Positions 1 to 11,900 of a stretch of 64,000 bases of DNA are shown here, one piece after another. The DNA is from Galbula dea. Taxonomy: Eukaryota; Chordata; Aves; Piciformes; Galbulidae. The notes under the pieces were generated by a model that saw only the letters and a program-made list of their open reading frames with translations, was not told the DNA's origin and did no database searches. Within the stretch, counting starts at the first letter, position 1; each line of letters opens with the position of its first letter. Both the position numbers and the translations under genes were made by a program. Location: positions 5,982,979 through 6,046,978 of the forward strand of contig VWZX01004666.1 of assembly GCA_013399015.1 (NCBI GenBank), read 5' to 3'.

Positions 1-3000
1 GCATGTCTTGCATGTTGTGCGTTTGCCAGCGTAATCAACTTCTTATTTTTTGTCACGGAGTCACAGAGAAGGTGTGCAGCAATGATGTGTGGTTGGTAGT
101 GCTTCAGAGTCCAACCCCAGGAGAAAGGGGGGAGGGTTAAACAGCATTAGAAAGCCAATTTATATGCAGTGTTTTTATCTGATCACATGCAAAATTGCTG
201 TTTTTTCAGGGTTAACATGAGAAAGATGGGAGGATCTGAAAATTGCCTTTTCACTCCCCAGGTGTAACGTGCCTGCTTATGTATGTCAGATATATTACTG
301 AAAAGTTATAGGGCAAAATGCATGTGTTTAATTTGACTAAATTCATTTAGTCTTCTTATTATCATTTAGATTTTTCAAGTTGAATACTGTCAATGTCTTC
401 ACTATATAAAAAGCTCACTATTCAATTTTTCAGTATTTAAAAACCATAAATTCAGTAAATAATATAAACTTCATGTATAAATCAGACATGATCAAAAAGA
501 TACTTTAGTTCCCCAGAAATCAGGATTTTGAGAATTTCTATCTTTGTCAGAAAAAATGAGAAACTTAGCACCTGGAGGGACTTAAACCCCTCTTTTCCCC
601 CACCCAGCTGCACAGTGATTCTAAGCTGCTCTTCAAGACTGGCACCAGAAAAGGTGCACCAGCATCTCTCATCACATGCAGAAGAAATTATTACTAATCC
701 TGAAGGTCATAACCTTTCATTGAACTTCATTCCTTTCACATTGCTTAGTTCCTCCAGACCTTCCCATGTGATAGTCTGATAATCCTCTGCACTGATGATG
801 GCTTCCATCTTTGTGCCTTCAGCTAGTTACATTAGTGCACACATGCTTTTTGCACCAACACGGAGCAACAAGGAGAAAGTGTGGCACAGCTGGTTCTCCA
901 ATAAGCAAGAAGGCAGAAGACAAGGACTGGTGGAGGGAATAATGGAAAGAAGGAATGCAGAGACTCACATCCCCCTCCATCTGATCAGTTCTTCCTGTTG
1001 AGAAGCATCAGCAAGACCCTCACTAAAGCTATGGTGGAAATGTTATGCTGTTCTCCAGGATAAGCAATGGAAGAAGAAGCTTAAATTCCCCCAAACTGGA
1101 GCCTGGTGCAGCTCAGGCTGCTGTGACCAGGCTGCTGTGCACAACAGCCAGGTTGTTTGGGTTGAAGTGTTAATGACCCCACAGGGCTCTGCTGGCTGCA
1201 GCAGTGCAGGAGACACCTTTGTGCAGGTGTGTGACATGATCATCTCTGGTTTGGCAGTCCAGATTGCAGTTAGAGTGACATGCTTGGCTGGCTGCAAACA
1301 GCTTTTCTCCCAGTTTTCAGGTCATACAGGCAGGATTCAGGACAGAAGAAGAAGATTATCCATTTATAAAATTCTTTCTCCAGACACTTTGGGAACATAA
1401 GGCTGTACACACTGGCTCAGATCACTCTGACTTTTTCTCCTTCACCTCCCTTATTTCTGAGGAATGTTCTTTGCTATGTGTGCTTGTGCTTCCCTGCTTC
1501 CAAAGAGGCCAAAACCCAGATTCACAGCAGACAGCATATTAGTCAAGTCCTTGCTGGAGGCCTGTCCCCAAGGGTTAGGAGAGGACTCTGTATCACCCTG
1601 CAGGGAGCCACAACTGGGCCAATATGGAACTAGATCTACTTGCCCACAGTCAAGGTGCTCTGGCAGACCAGCTAGACCTTCTGCTCAGACTGCTGCAGCT
1701 CTGGGGACGTGGTGGGAAGGGGGAACACCGAGGAACTGCAGACACCCACTGAGCATGAGACATAAAAAAGAAGCAGATATGCAGACAAAGGTAACCCATG
1801 AAAGGAAGTGAGTGTGAAAAGAAAAAAACAATCAACAGAGGAGAACGAAACAGAAAAAATATATTTGATGTGATTGAGAATCAAGGAGGGAAACAGAAGA
1901 TGCTGTAGCAAGGGAAAACTAAAGAGCAAATATGGCACAAGAATATGCTGGAGACAGCAGCCAACAGGGAAATAGAGTCCAGGACTGAGGGATAGAAGAA
2001 AAATGGGATTCAGAGCAGAAGAGAGTGACCTGGAAATTTATTCCAATAGCAGGAAGAATCTCGGCTGTGTAGTTTTGGAGCCTGACAAGCCTGCCAGCAA
2101 GGGTGAATCCAGAGGAGAAGGGATGCTTGGAGAAAGCTATGAGATATGGGATACAAGGTGGAAAAGTATCTAGTAGGGTGTGTGAAGGAATCTATTGGTG
2201 ATCTCTCATTTAATGAAAACAACATAGCAAGATTTCCACTAAATTGGACCACGAATCAAGTACAAATAGAGCAATGGTGCAAAATAAAAGGACAAAAAAA
2301 TGAAAAAGAAGAATAGCAAACAAGTCTGATGCCTATACTTAGCAAGGGAGAGTGATCTAGACAGCTGCAGGCCTACCAGTTTGATGTTAACAGTATTCAG
2401 TTAAAGAGTAACACAGCACATGGACAGGAAGTGGAAAGTGGAGTCTATTATGTCTGACTAATGTGATAGTAAAAACCCCTTTCTATAAAGCTATAGGTCT
2501 GGTGTGGTGTCCAGGGAAGCAGCTGGGAACCTTGGGGCCACTTTGGAACCTTGTAGATGTTGGGACAGAAACAAGCACAAGAATTTCACATTGGCTAGGG
2601 TCAACATGAAAGCAGAGCCTGGTGAAAGGGAGCAGATCAGGACATACAGAAGGTTACTACTGAGGTACTTTGTGGATGTTCTTATAAATTGATTTCCTTA
2701 AGGACTGGCACAAATATCAGATGTAATATGATAAAAACAGAATGTTGTTGGGCACTGACACTCTAGGGGAAAGTCAATGAATGTTGTGCCACCAAAAAAA
2801 ATGCATCGAAGTCGTCAGGAATGCAGTTCTTTACTTCAGTTTTGGAACTTAGTGAGCTGCAAGCACTTGAAGAAGAGTTAAAGGAGTAAACAGCCACAGA
2901 CTGACTCAGAGCTGTCACTGCAAAGTGGAACTGAGAAGGGTGAAGGCAGCTCTGGCTGCATCTGGATGGGGAATCCTCACTGGATGAGCACAAAGTCTGC

Positions 3001-3840
3001 AACTATTGCTGGTCATCCATCTTTAGGAGAGGGAACTTGAGCAGCAGCACAGCCTAAAGAATTGCTGTGACATTAGGAGTAGGGAGAGAAGCTGACTAGC
3101 AAGGAAATGCTGAAAAAACTTGTTTAGTATTGCATGTAATGGCTGAGAGGGAGATGATTTGCTATCTACAAATACATTGGAGCATAAATACCAAGACAGG
3201 GACCTATGTTAGATAAAAGACAACGTTGGCACACAAACAAATGGGTATTAACTGGATGTGCATAAAATTAAGCTGGAAATAAGAAGATGATTCTTAACAA
3301 TTATAATAGTGGATTTTGAAGCCCCTTTCAGATCAGATGAACGTGAGTCAAAGCCCAGCCACTTTTTAAGATGAAGTTTGGTAAGTCTCTGAAGACAACA
3401 CAGGATGAAGTGATGCTGAAAATAGCAAGCAATCAGACTTAATGTCTCTGGGATGTCCTTCTGTCCCATTTCCAAATGCAGTGTCACTGGGAAAACAATG
3501 AGCATATGTCCCACTTGTTTATTGATCTGTAGTTGGTTGCTTCCTAAAAGTGTAAGACTGGAAGAGGACACCTCAACCATCTGCACTGAGGGCCTCCTGT
3601 TGACACTGAGTTCTTGGGAAGCTGTATGCACCACCACGTATGAGCAGCCAGGATGCTGTGCCTTTGCTGCAGAGGATGACTGAGGCTTGGCCAAGCCTTT
3701 CTGCTCTGCTCTTCTCTTTCTGTGGCCAGCCTGCAGGAACCTGCAGCAGAACTGGGACTCCCACTCGAAGTAGGTATCAAAAGAGCATTGGACTGCTATA
3801 GGAGCAGCTCCACCTGATGAGCACCAGAGAAAGTAAGAGG
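1..3840. other. AT-rich flank, no gene recognised
   Basis: I see no exon with family similarity, no RNA gene and no clear CR1 tail here. Open frames are short and unrelated to anything I know; the longest, on the minus strand at about 3248-3856, has no domain signature. By human synteny the next gene to the left should be MED8, transcribed in the same direction as ELOVL1, but no MED8 exon is visible. Old, decayed repeats may be present and would need a repeat library to detect. Confidence 0.5.
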
Positions 3841-4090
3841 TCGGAGTCAGAGACACACCAGGGCTGTACTCCCACCATTTTCCTCACACCCTCACCGCCA
3901 CCCTCAAGCCAACCTTCCTCACCCTACCCAAACCCACAGCCTTTTCCCAGCCGTTTTCCACCTTACTACTGCTCCTCCAGCCTTTCCACCTCCCAAGACA
4001 GCTGCCTCGCCCCTAAAAATCAGNCAAAACGTCACACCGCTGCGCACCCCGAACCGTAAAGCTCTGCCAGCGTGGGCCTGGCTACAGACT

Positions 4091-4262
4091 GGGCGGAACT
4101 GATACCAGCGCCGATTGGCCTCAAAGGGTGAGATCCGCCTTGGGGGGCGGAACTTTTGCCCCCGAGGCCAATCGGCAGCGGCGAGGGGGGTGTGGGAGGG
4201 TTGTGGGGGGGAGGGTGGTTGGGCAGCCGTATTTAAGGGCGGGAGCAGCCGTGGTGGCGGNG
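4091..4262 (+). promoter_or_regulatory. ELOVL1: CpG-rich promoter with paired CCAAT boxes and TATA-like box, probably ELOVL1
   Basis: An inverted CCAAT (ATTGG, 4114-4118) and a direct CCAAT (4168-4172) sit in a perfect 12-nt inverted repeat, ccgattggcctc at 4111-4122 and its complement at 4164-4175. The motif ggcggaact is repeated just before each. A TATA-like tatttaag follows at 4230-4237, placing a plus-strand start near 4260. Downstream DNA (4260-4560) is strongly G/T-rich and upstream DNA (3860-4080) strongly C-rich, the usual skew around a divergent CpG promoter. Assignment to ELOVL1 is inferred from orientation and from the absence of another plus-strand gene. The 5' exon donor could not be fixed. 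Two of the ambiguous bases (4024, 4261) fall near here. Confidence 0.6.
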
Positions 4263-5289
4263 AGACTGCACTGCTTGGGCGATGGGTGCTAGGTCTAGCC
4301 TTCCCTGTTGGGGCTGGGCTGTGGGTGCCTGGGCTTTTCAGGGGTCTTTTTGGATGATTTTTGGGAGGGAGTTTGAGGGGGGGCTTGGGAGGAGTTGTCT
4401 GAGCTTGGTGATGGTTGGTGTTTGCTGTTGCTGTGTGCTGGAAGGGCTTTTGTGGCTGTTTGAAGGTTGTCTTAGAGCAGGGGAGTGCTGAGGCCCCAGT
4501 GGGTTTTTGTAACTTTGGGACTGAAGTTTTGCATGCTAGGGATGGTGGGTCCTGCCTGGTGAGGACATGTGGTGGCTGGGCACCTGCTGAAGACTGCAGG
4601 AGTGGAAGAGGCTGGAGGAGGCTCCTGTGTGCCTGTGCCCCTGTCACCTGAAATGCTCTGGGGCATTGGAGGAGGTGGGTGGTGTCCCCCTCACCCTAGC
4701 AGTGGAGGGATGAGTCTGGGGAGGTTGTGGCCTGATGGGTGGAATGGGTGTTGCAACATGTCCTTGGCAGGTGGTGAGACTGGGTGTGGCTGCCACCAGG
4801 CAGGAAGGAAGGCATTAGTGGGGGCTATCACCCCCATGGAGGGGGGACGAACTGTAACAGCAGTGTAGATCCTTATGACAAGCCAGTGGTGTGCAAACGT
4901 GCCAGCGTCAGAAGGAAGAAGATTAGTGGAGTCCAAGTTGGCTTTTTGAAGTAGTCTTTATGAGCAGCTGGATCCTGATGATGTGAGGAGCTATAGTGCT
5001 CCCCAGAGCACTCTCTGGGTTGCTTGGGAAGGGTGCAGTTCTTTTCCTACGCCTGGAAGCCTTCCTTTGGGGCAGGCATATGCCTGAGCTGCTGTCCCTG
5101 CTGTACTGTCTTGGTAACATCCTTGGGGTGCTTTCCCAGCTTGCCGGGAGGAAGGACTGTTTCTCCTGGCTGATTGTGTGCCAGGGCACAAACACCCTAG
5201 CCTGTCAGGTCTTTGCCGGCTGGCTGTCTTGGGGGCAAGGTCCTGGCTGTGCTGGGTCTGGCCTCCCTGCTGCTGGCAGAGATGGGGCC

Positions 5290-5860
5290 AGAGCCACGGG
5301 TTTGTTTCCTGTCTGCACAGGGTCAAGGATGGTGATCGGCATCGCTGTGCTGGCGCTTCTGGTGGGACTGGAGGCAGCTGCTGTGGCTGGTCCCAGCCTG
5401 CCCCTCCAGCAGGCAGCAGAGCAGGCCGCGGCCGGGGCTTTCTGGAAGGTGGCCTGACCCCGCCAATCGCCTCGGCGGCGATGCGGGGCCTCCCAGGGAC
5501 CAGCAGCTGCCGGGGTGTCACGCAGCGGCCTTTGCTTGCAGCCGGGCGGGAGCCCCGGGCCCGATCGTACGGGCCCCGTTGGTGGTAGTGCCGGCGCTCA
5601 GCCGCGCCACCGCGCTTCCGGGGCCCGGAGCGGCGGTAGGCCCCGGCGATGCCCCACCCCGAGGCCCTGTCGGCATACTCCCGCGCTTCCCCCTCCTTGG
5701 GCGAGGGTCGCCGCGGGACTCGGCGCACCCGCAGCAGTGGGACGCAAGGCTGGGGACCTGTGTTGGAGCCGCCTTGCAGGGGGTGGCAGTGAGACCTTGC
5801 CCAGGAACCCTGGCTGCGCGGTTCCTGATAGTTTAATTTTGGTGCGGCCGCTAGGCTCGG
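5290..5860. promoter_or_regulatory. Second CpG-rich patch, possible alternative promoter
   Basis: GC- and CpG-dense DNA with a CCAAT-like motif near 5464 (gccaatcg) stands out from its surroundings. It lies about 1.2 kb downstream of the likely ELOVL1 start, so it may be an alternative promoter or first exon, or an extension of the main CpG island. No TATA-like element or convincing coding exon was found. Confidence 0.3.
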
Positions 5861-8395
5861 CCCTGCCTGAAAGCTGCGGGTTGTTGCACAGCTGAGGAGG
5901 GCTGTGGTCTTCCGGGCCTCATTGCAGAAGGGCGAGAGCAGCCTCCGGCGGTGGCGCTGACAGCTCTATGGCTGGAGAGCTTTCTCCTACACAGCACTCG
6001 ATCAATGTACCATTGAGATGGCTCTTCCCTCCTCCTCCAGGCAGGGTGGCAGTACCAGGCCTCCCCCGCTGCTGTGACACAATGTTAGCTTTGAGTGCCG
6101 GCTCGTGTAGGTGCTTGGCTTCCCTCTGGCCCTGGCTTTGGAACGCCGGTGGGAGGAGGTCACTGTCACCCTCCTGGTGGCAGCAGTAGCCTAGCTGCAA
6201 GGTCACCTCAGACTGCTGTAAGCCATACACAGTGGTCTGCACTTGAAGGACAGCTTCAGGTTTAATAAGCATGGCCAAATGCTCATCTGACCTTCCACAG
6301 GCAGTACTGGACTTGGTCTGTAGGTCTATTATGTGGGCCCGTTCCTCCGTTGCAATAAAGGTGCAGTTAGGCAAGCTGCTTCTTTTGCAGTTTCTGTATC
6401 AGGCTAGATGAGACAGCATGAACACATAGGCATGGTGACAGGAGGGGAGGCTTTTGAGGTGACAGTCTGTATGCCTCAGTGCCCAGGTGATTTCCCTGTG
6501 ACTGAGCACCTTGGTTCTGGAGTCCAAAGGGCAGGATGAAGTGGGGTAAATACCCCTTCCTATGCTCAGTGAGCAGCATGGGATAATGCTGAGTGCTTTC
6601 TGTGTTAGTGCTCCCTCAGAGCATCTCCTCCCTCTTGGAGGCCAGTATTGCCTGTGCAGCAGTGCATCCATCCTGCTGTGCTGACACAAATTAACCACCT
6701 TCTCTTCTAGCAGAATGCAGCTAGGGCAGATTCCTAGCTGGATGGAGGTGACCTTCCTACCAGACCTGCTGGGCAGCTTCTTGAAGAGGGTTTAAGAGTC
6801 CAACAGTTGACTGAGCCTGCTGTGTCTTACCTCTTTCTGAGGAAACCTCTCTAGCTACCGGGCATGATAGGCTGCTGGCAGCATGTTCCTATGAGAAGTA
6901 GCACAGTGCCAACTGTTACAGCATCTACTTGTTGCATCCCACTGTGGGGATTAAGCTGTGCCACCTACACTGCCTGAGCCTCTGCAATCCTGCCCTGCAT
7001 CATATTCTCACCTGTTTCCTGAAAGTCTATTAGATGAGAGGTATTTTGTGGTCCTTCAGGGCAGAGATGTAAAATGAGAGAAACAACTGTTAAAACTGAG
7101 ACTAGGGGAGTGAAAACTTGCTCTGTTAGATGTCTTGCCATGTTTTGGAGGTGAAAACTGAAATTACTTAAGGTGGTGCATAGTGTCTCCTTTCTCTTCT
7201 GATGAAGAAGAGCTTTGCATCCCTAAGAAGCTCTGAGGATAGTATTGCTGCAGGTGTATTGCTGCATGCTTGGCACCATACTTGGAGATTGCAGGTGAAT
7301 GCTTTCCCCTTTTCTGCTGGAGTTACAGCACACTCAACACTCAAGCTGGGGTCCTTCCTTTAGGGAGAATCTTACAGGAAATAGTGGAAGTGGTGTCTGT
7401 GATGGCCCAAAAGATCTGTGTTTCTATGCTTTTGTGCTAGTATGTGCCCTACTAGATGGTGGGACTACTTGGGCTGGAAAGTCTGGTTCTTTCCAGTCAA
7501 ACAGGTGAGGCAGTCTGAGCTCCTGCAGGGAGGAGCTGGTCCCCAGGAGCCAGGACTCTTCCCTGGAGGAGTTGTGGAGCTGCTATTGCTCAGAGACTTC
7601 AAGTTGCAGGTGTCACAGCCAGCTCCCTGGCAGCAGGCCTGTCTCTGGATGTTATCTAAGACTTAGTGATGTGGGGATGGTGGAGGTAGTAACTGAGTCT
7701 GACAGCTCTTGATTTTCCTTAGTTTCTCTCAGGGTATTTATTTTCTGGTTGATTCTTCCCTGTAGGATGGATCAGAGTGGTAAGCGGTCACTAGCAAGTC
7801 CTCCAGCCTTCCTCCAAGGAGCAGGAAGATTTAATAGATTTGTGTATATACAGTTTTGTATCTCATGCTGCTTCTACTTAACCCTGAGAGGCTTCCCCTG
7901 TCTGTGCAGTCCCAGCAATAGGAGCAACAGCCCTTGCTTTAAGTCATCCATCTACACCTACAGATAATCAGACCTAATGCTTCCTTTTTTGTGTGTAGGG
8001 TTGTGAACCCTGTTAAAGGTGGTGGCTGTAAAGTCCTATGCCTATTGGGATCTGTGGTGTACGTGCTGTGCTGCTGTGATCTGACGTCTCTAGTATTGCT
8101 GGAGAACATCCCTTTCTCTTCTTAGAATGTGGTTGTGTGGCTGCAGTTTCTTCTTGGCCCTTGCAACTGCCAGCACCAAAGCTGATGTGGTGAGTTCTAG
8201 GCAGTGACGCCTTGCCTCAATGAGAACTGGCTGAGTTCATGCTTGAGCTTCTGGAATGGTCCAGATAGAGCTGTTAAGAGGGAATTTAAGTCTTTCCTTT
8301 CTGTGTCTTGCTTTGTAGACTTCTAATATCCATCTTGTCTCAGTATGATGGTCCAATTAATTCACAGGCCTGTATGGGACAATCATAATATTTGG

Positions 8396-8935
8396 ATTAT
8401 CTCCTTGTAGTGAGCAGGGACACCTATTACTAGATCAGGCAGCTGCTTAGAGCCCCATCTGGCCTGACCTTGAATGTTTCCAAGGATTGGCCATCTACAA
8501 CATCTCTGGACAATCTGTTTCAGTGTTTCACCACCCACACTGTAAAACATTTTTTTTCTTCTGTAGTCTATATCTCCCCTCCTTTAAAACCATTACCCCT
8601 TGGCCTGTCACAACAGGTCCTGCTAAAAAGACAGTCCCCATCTTTCTTACAGGCCCCCTTTCAGTACTGATGGGCTGCAATAAGGACTCTCCAGAGCCTT
8701 CTCATCTCCATACTGAACAATCCCAACTTTCTCAGCCTTTCTTCATAGGAGAGGTGTTCCATCCCTCTGATATTTGTGGCCCTCCTCTGCAACAGACCCA
8801 CTGCAACAAGTCTGAGTCTGTCTTGTGCTGAAGACAAGTACTCCTGGTTAGGTCTGAGTGGAGTAGAGAGGCAGAATCGTCTTCCTTGATGTGCTGTCAT
8901 ACTGTTTGTGTTGCAGCCCAGGATAAAAAAGGATA
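8396..8935 (-). repeat. Old CR1 LINE 3' fragment
   Basis: The plus strand reads as the reverse complement of a CR1 3' region. Landmarks in order are: a block like ccttgaatgtttccaagga (8469-8487); the Ccaccctcacagtaaa-like block near 8529; ccattaccccttg near 8590; the ctctccagagccttctc block near 8688; the cttcataggagaggtgttcc block near 8742; and the cagcccaggata block near 8916. The terminal octamer array at the left end is eroded. Divergence is clearly higher than in the copy at 27901. It lies in the putative ELOVL1 first intron, antisense to the gene. Confidence 0.85.
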
Positions 8936-11900
8936 GTAATCATTACTGTGTAACCATTACACAGTGGGAACAGAGGTGAAGCCTTGTAGTGAGGCACTTG
9001 CATAATGATTAAAACCACAGAGATGAATGCCTGTCCCACCTCCAGATAGGGGTACTGTTTCTCTGCTGGAGGGCTTTAGAAGGTTTGACCTATTTCTAGA
9101 AGCAGGTGTTAAGACTTGGCCTTGATTGGTCTAGCCCTGCCTGCTCTTCTATCATCTGCATAGTTTTGTCCTTCCCAAGGGTGCCCTTCCATGCATTCTG
9201 GAGGGCTGTTGGGTGCATTTACTTCTGAGAGAAACCCCAGCTATCTCTGCCTCCTTCCCCCCTTGCCTAGTGTTGTGTGAGGGAATGGACACAGTTCAGT
9301 GTGGTTAGCTAGAAAAAGTAATACCTTATATTCCACTTCTGTAGGTATCTTGCCCTGTTTCTTTTCTTTCCTTCTTTGTTCCTTGCTATGTTAATTTCTA
9401 CCTACTATTGCCTTTTCCCTGCTTGTTTCCTGGCTGCTCTTATCTACTGGTATCAGTGCCCTGAATATGCAGCTGCCAGTGTTGAATGTGATAGGGAGTA
9501 AGCCTACTCTAAGAGTTTGCCTGGCCAGATTGGGGAGGTGCTGTCCATGGAAAAAGTGTGCTGTGCATATAGACGTTTTATTGCAATAGGTGCTCTAATA
9601 GGACCTTGAAGTCTGATTACCTGCCTTGCTTTTAGTACAAGGTTAGCAGCACTCTATTGCAATGGGCTTACTCCTTTCCCCTGAAAGCTTGAGGTGCCAC
9701 ACTTGCCTAGGCTCTTCGGAGCTTGCTTAATCTGGGAGTATCCTCTTGTTCTCACTGCTTCCAGTGAGCATGGGAAGGGGAGAGTTTAATCTGTTAGTAG
9801 CATGCTATCCAAAGGCCTTAGGGTTTTACAGCTACTGCATGACGGAGGGGTAGGGTATTAAGATACTTAGTAAAGATAGGGAAACTCCTTAGCTTTGGAT
9901 GGGTCACTTCCTGCTGCTTGGAGCCATTGTGACAGGACAAGCACTCGGCCACTGTGACTCCTGCAGCAGCTGGAATGGCAGCTTTTGCAAGAGCTGTTAT
10001 GTATCAATGATTTGAGTTTGCATCCATTGGCTGTGAATGCAGTCCTCCTATACTCACTTCAAAGTATGCTGATACAGAGTGTATGGTACCAGGCTGCTAG
10101 CCATGTTCTTTGGCACTCCATGAAGTAGATGAGCCAGAGGAAGTGATAAATGGATGTGATTCAAGTAGGAAAACTTATCTGGTGGTGTTAGTGTGAAGTT
10201 CCTTTTTAGACTTTGTAGTTATGTTGTGGGCTGAGAGTTCTGGGACTGGTAGCCCTCCAACTCTGATCAGAGTCTGTCCTGAATCCTCAGAGCCAAGGTG
10301 CCAGGCTAGGAGAGCTACTTTTGTGATCTACCTTTGTCAGCTGGTATGGCTTTCTGTACTTGAAATATAGCAGCTCATGCTCTCCTACCAGACTGGTGTT
10401 CTGTGCCCTGTGAACTGGTGCCCAGGCATCTCTTTAGACTGTGGTTTCCCTTGAGGGGAAAAACATGAGTTTAGTACTATGTGGAGAGAAGTGACTCTAC
10501 AGTCAGGTGGCTGAAATCAATAGCAGTAATGTAGCTGTACTTGAATACAGTTTTCCTGTTGAATGCTCTTTGCTGCATGTGCTTGATCTGGTGCCCTGAG
10601 ATGCTGTTTGAAGCAAGTGTGTGCTGTCTGGTTACAGGCCCCTCTCCCTTTCACCAGGGCTATCAGAGTGGCAGAAACAGGAGATCCATATCCAGTTTTA
10701 TGTGCTTCATGGTAAGCTTAGTCTTAGTGATCCCACTGGAGGGTTGATAAAGAACAGTTTTGCTGCTTAGGGCTGTCTGGCCTCTCTCTCAATCTTGTTT
10801 TGCTCTGACTGCCTTACTGCTCATGTGTTGTTCAGGACATGTGTGGTTTTGTGTTCTTTATCTTGCTGGATTCATTTGTGCGTAAGCTCAGGAAAGCTTC
10901 TTCTGGAACTGTGGCCGAGCTCTTGGGGATAGTTTGAGGTGCCAGCCTTAGTATGTTCTGTGTGCAGCTATGTCTGCGCATGACCTGGAGCCACTGGACC
11001 CTGGATTGGTCAGTCTAACTCTTCCACGGTGGCAGCTGCTGCTGCCAGATGCTTCTAAACCACAAATCCCAATAACTCTGCTGGGAAGCATACTCCGAGT
11101 GCATGGAGCTGTGTGCAGGCCTTGCTGGACCCCACAGTGGATTTCTGGAGCTCCAGGAAGCTAGATGGGTGCTGATGGGGACTTGAGGGAGAAAGATGCC
11201 TCAAAGACTGAGGGGCTATGGAGCTCAGAGTTGCATCAGGCAGCAAGTCTTGCTGCCAGCTTGTAGGTCAGGAATGTGGGCTGGTTTGATATCTGGCCAA
11301 CTGGTTATCCCTTGACCTTAGAGGGTTGCTACTCCCTTGGGAGCCCCACAGGGGCCAGGCCTCATTTAGCCAGTTCAGCAAAGGTCCTGTGCCAGCTCAC
11401 CCTGGGGTGGCAGCTCTGTAGCCACCTACCAGACTGTTTTGGTGCTGCCTGTAATTAAACTAGTGGGGAGGTTAGAGTAACTTTCTATCCAACTTATTAT
11501 AGGACTGATTTGTGACTTGACTGCTGATGGGGTAGGAGTGTTGGGTGACTGAGGCTGAGTTTCTTGCTTACAGATGGCTGCTGTGTGGGGAGACTGGTGC
11601 CCTGTGAGGCTGTTAGCAAAACTAACTGGGTTGAGCTCTGCTCTGTCAGTGTTGTTGTGGTTCACAATGCTGTGGTCTGACTGCTTTTGGGGCTCCTGGG
11701 GCTGGTTATAAAGGGCCTTGCTGTTCTTGCTGAAATTGCACTAGTGAGCTGTATAGCTTGTTGCAAATATGGAGTGTACACATTGCTTGGCGTAAGCAAG
11801 TATCTAATCCTTGGTGCTGGGACAAAATGTGGCCTAATACTCAGGCTTGCAAATAATGGGAGCTTTCTTGCTTAGATAAGGAAGTTACACCCTGTTGGTG

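Noticed and set aside
3248..3856. 202-aa open frame on the minus strand
   Set aside because: No recognisable domain, low-complexity composition, no splice or promoter context; length is compatible with chance.
5329..5457. 42-aa frame starting MVIGIAVLALLVGL that resembles a signal peptide
   Set aside because: It lies in the GC-rich patch with weak start context, ends soon after the hydrophobic part, and joins no downstream exon in phase.
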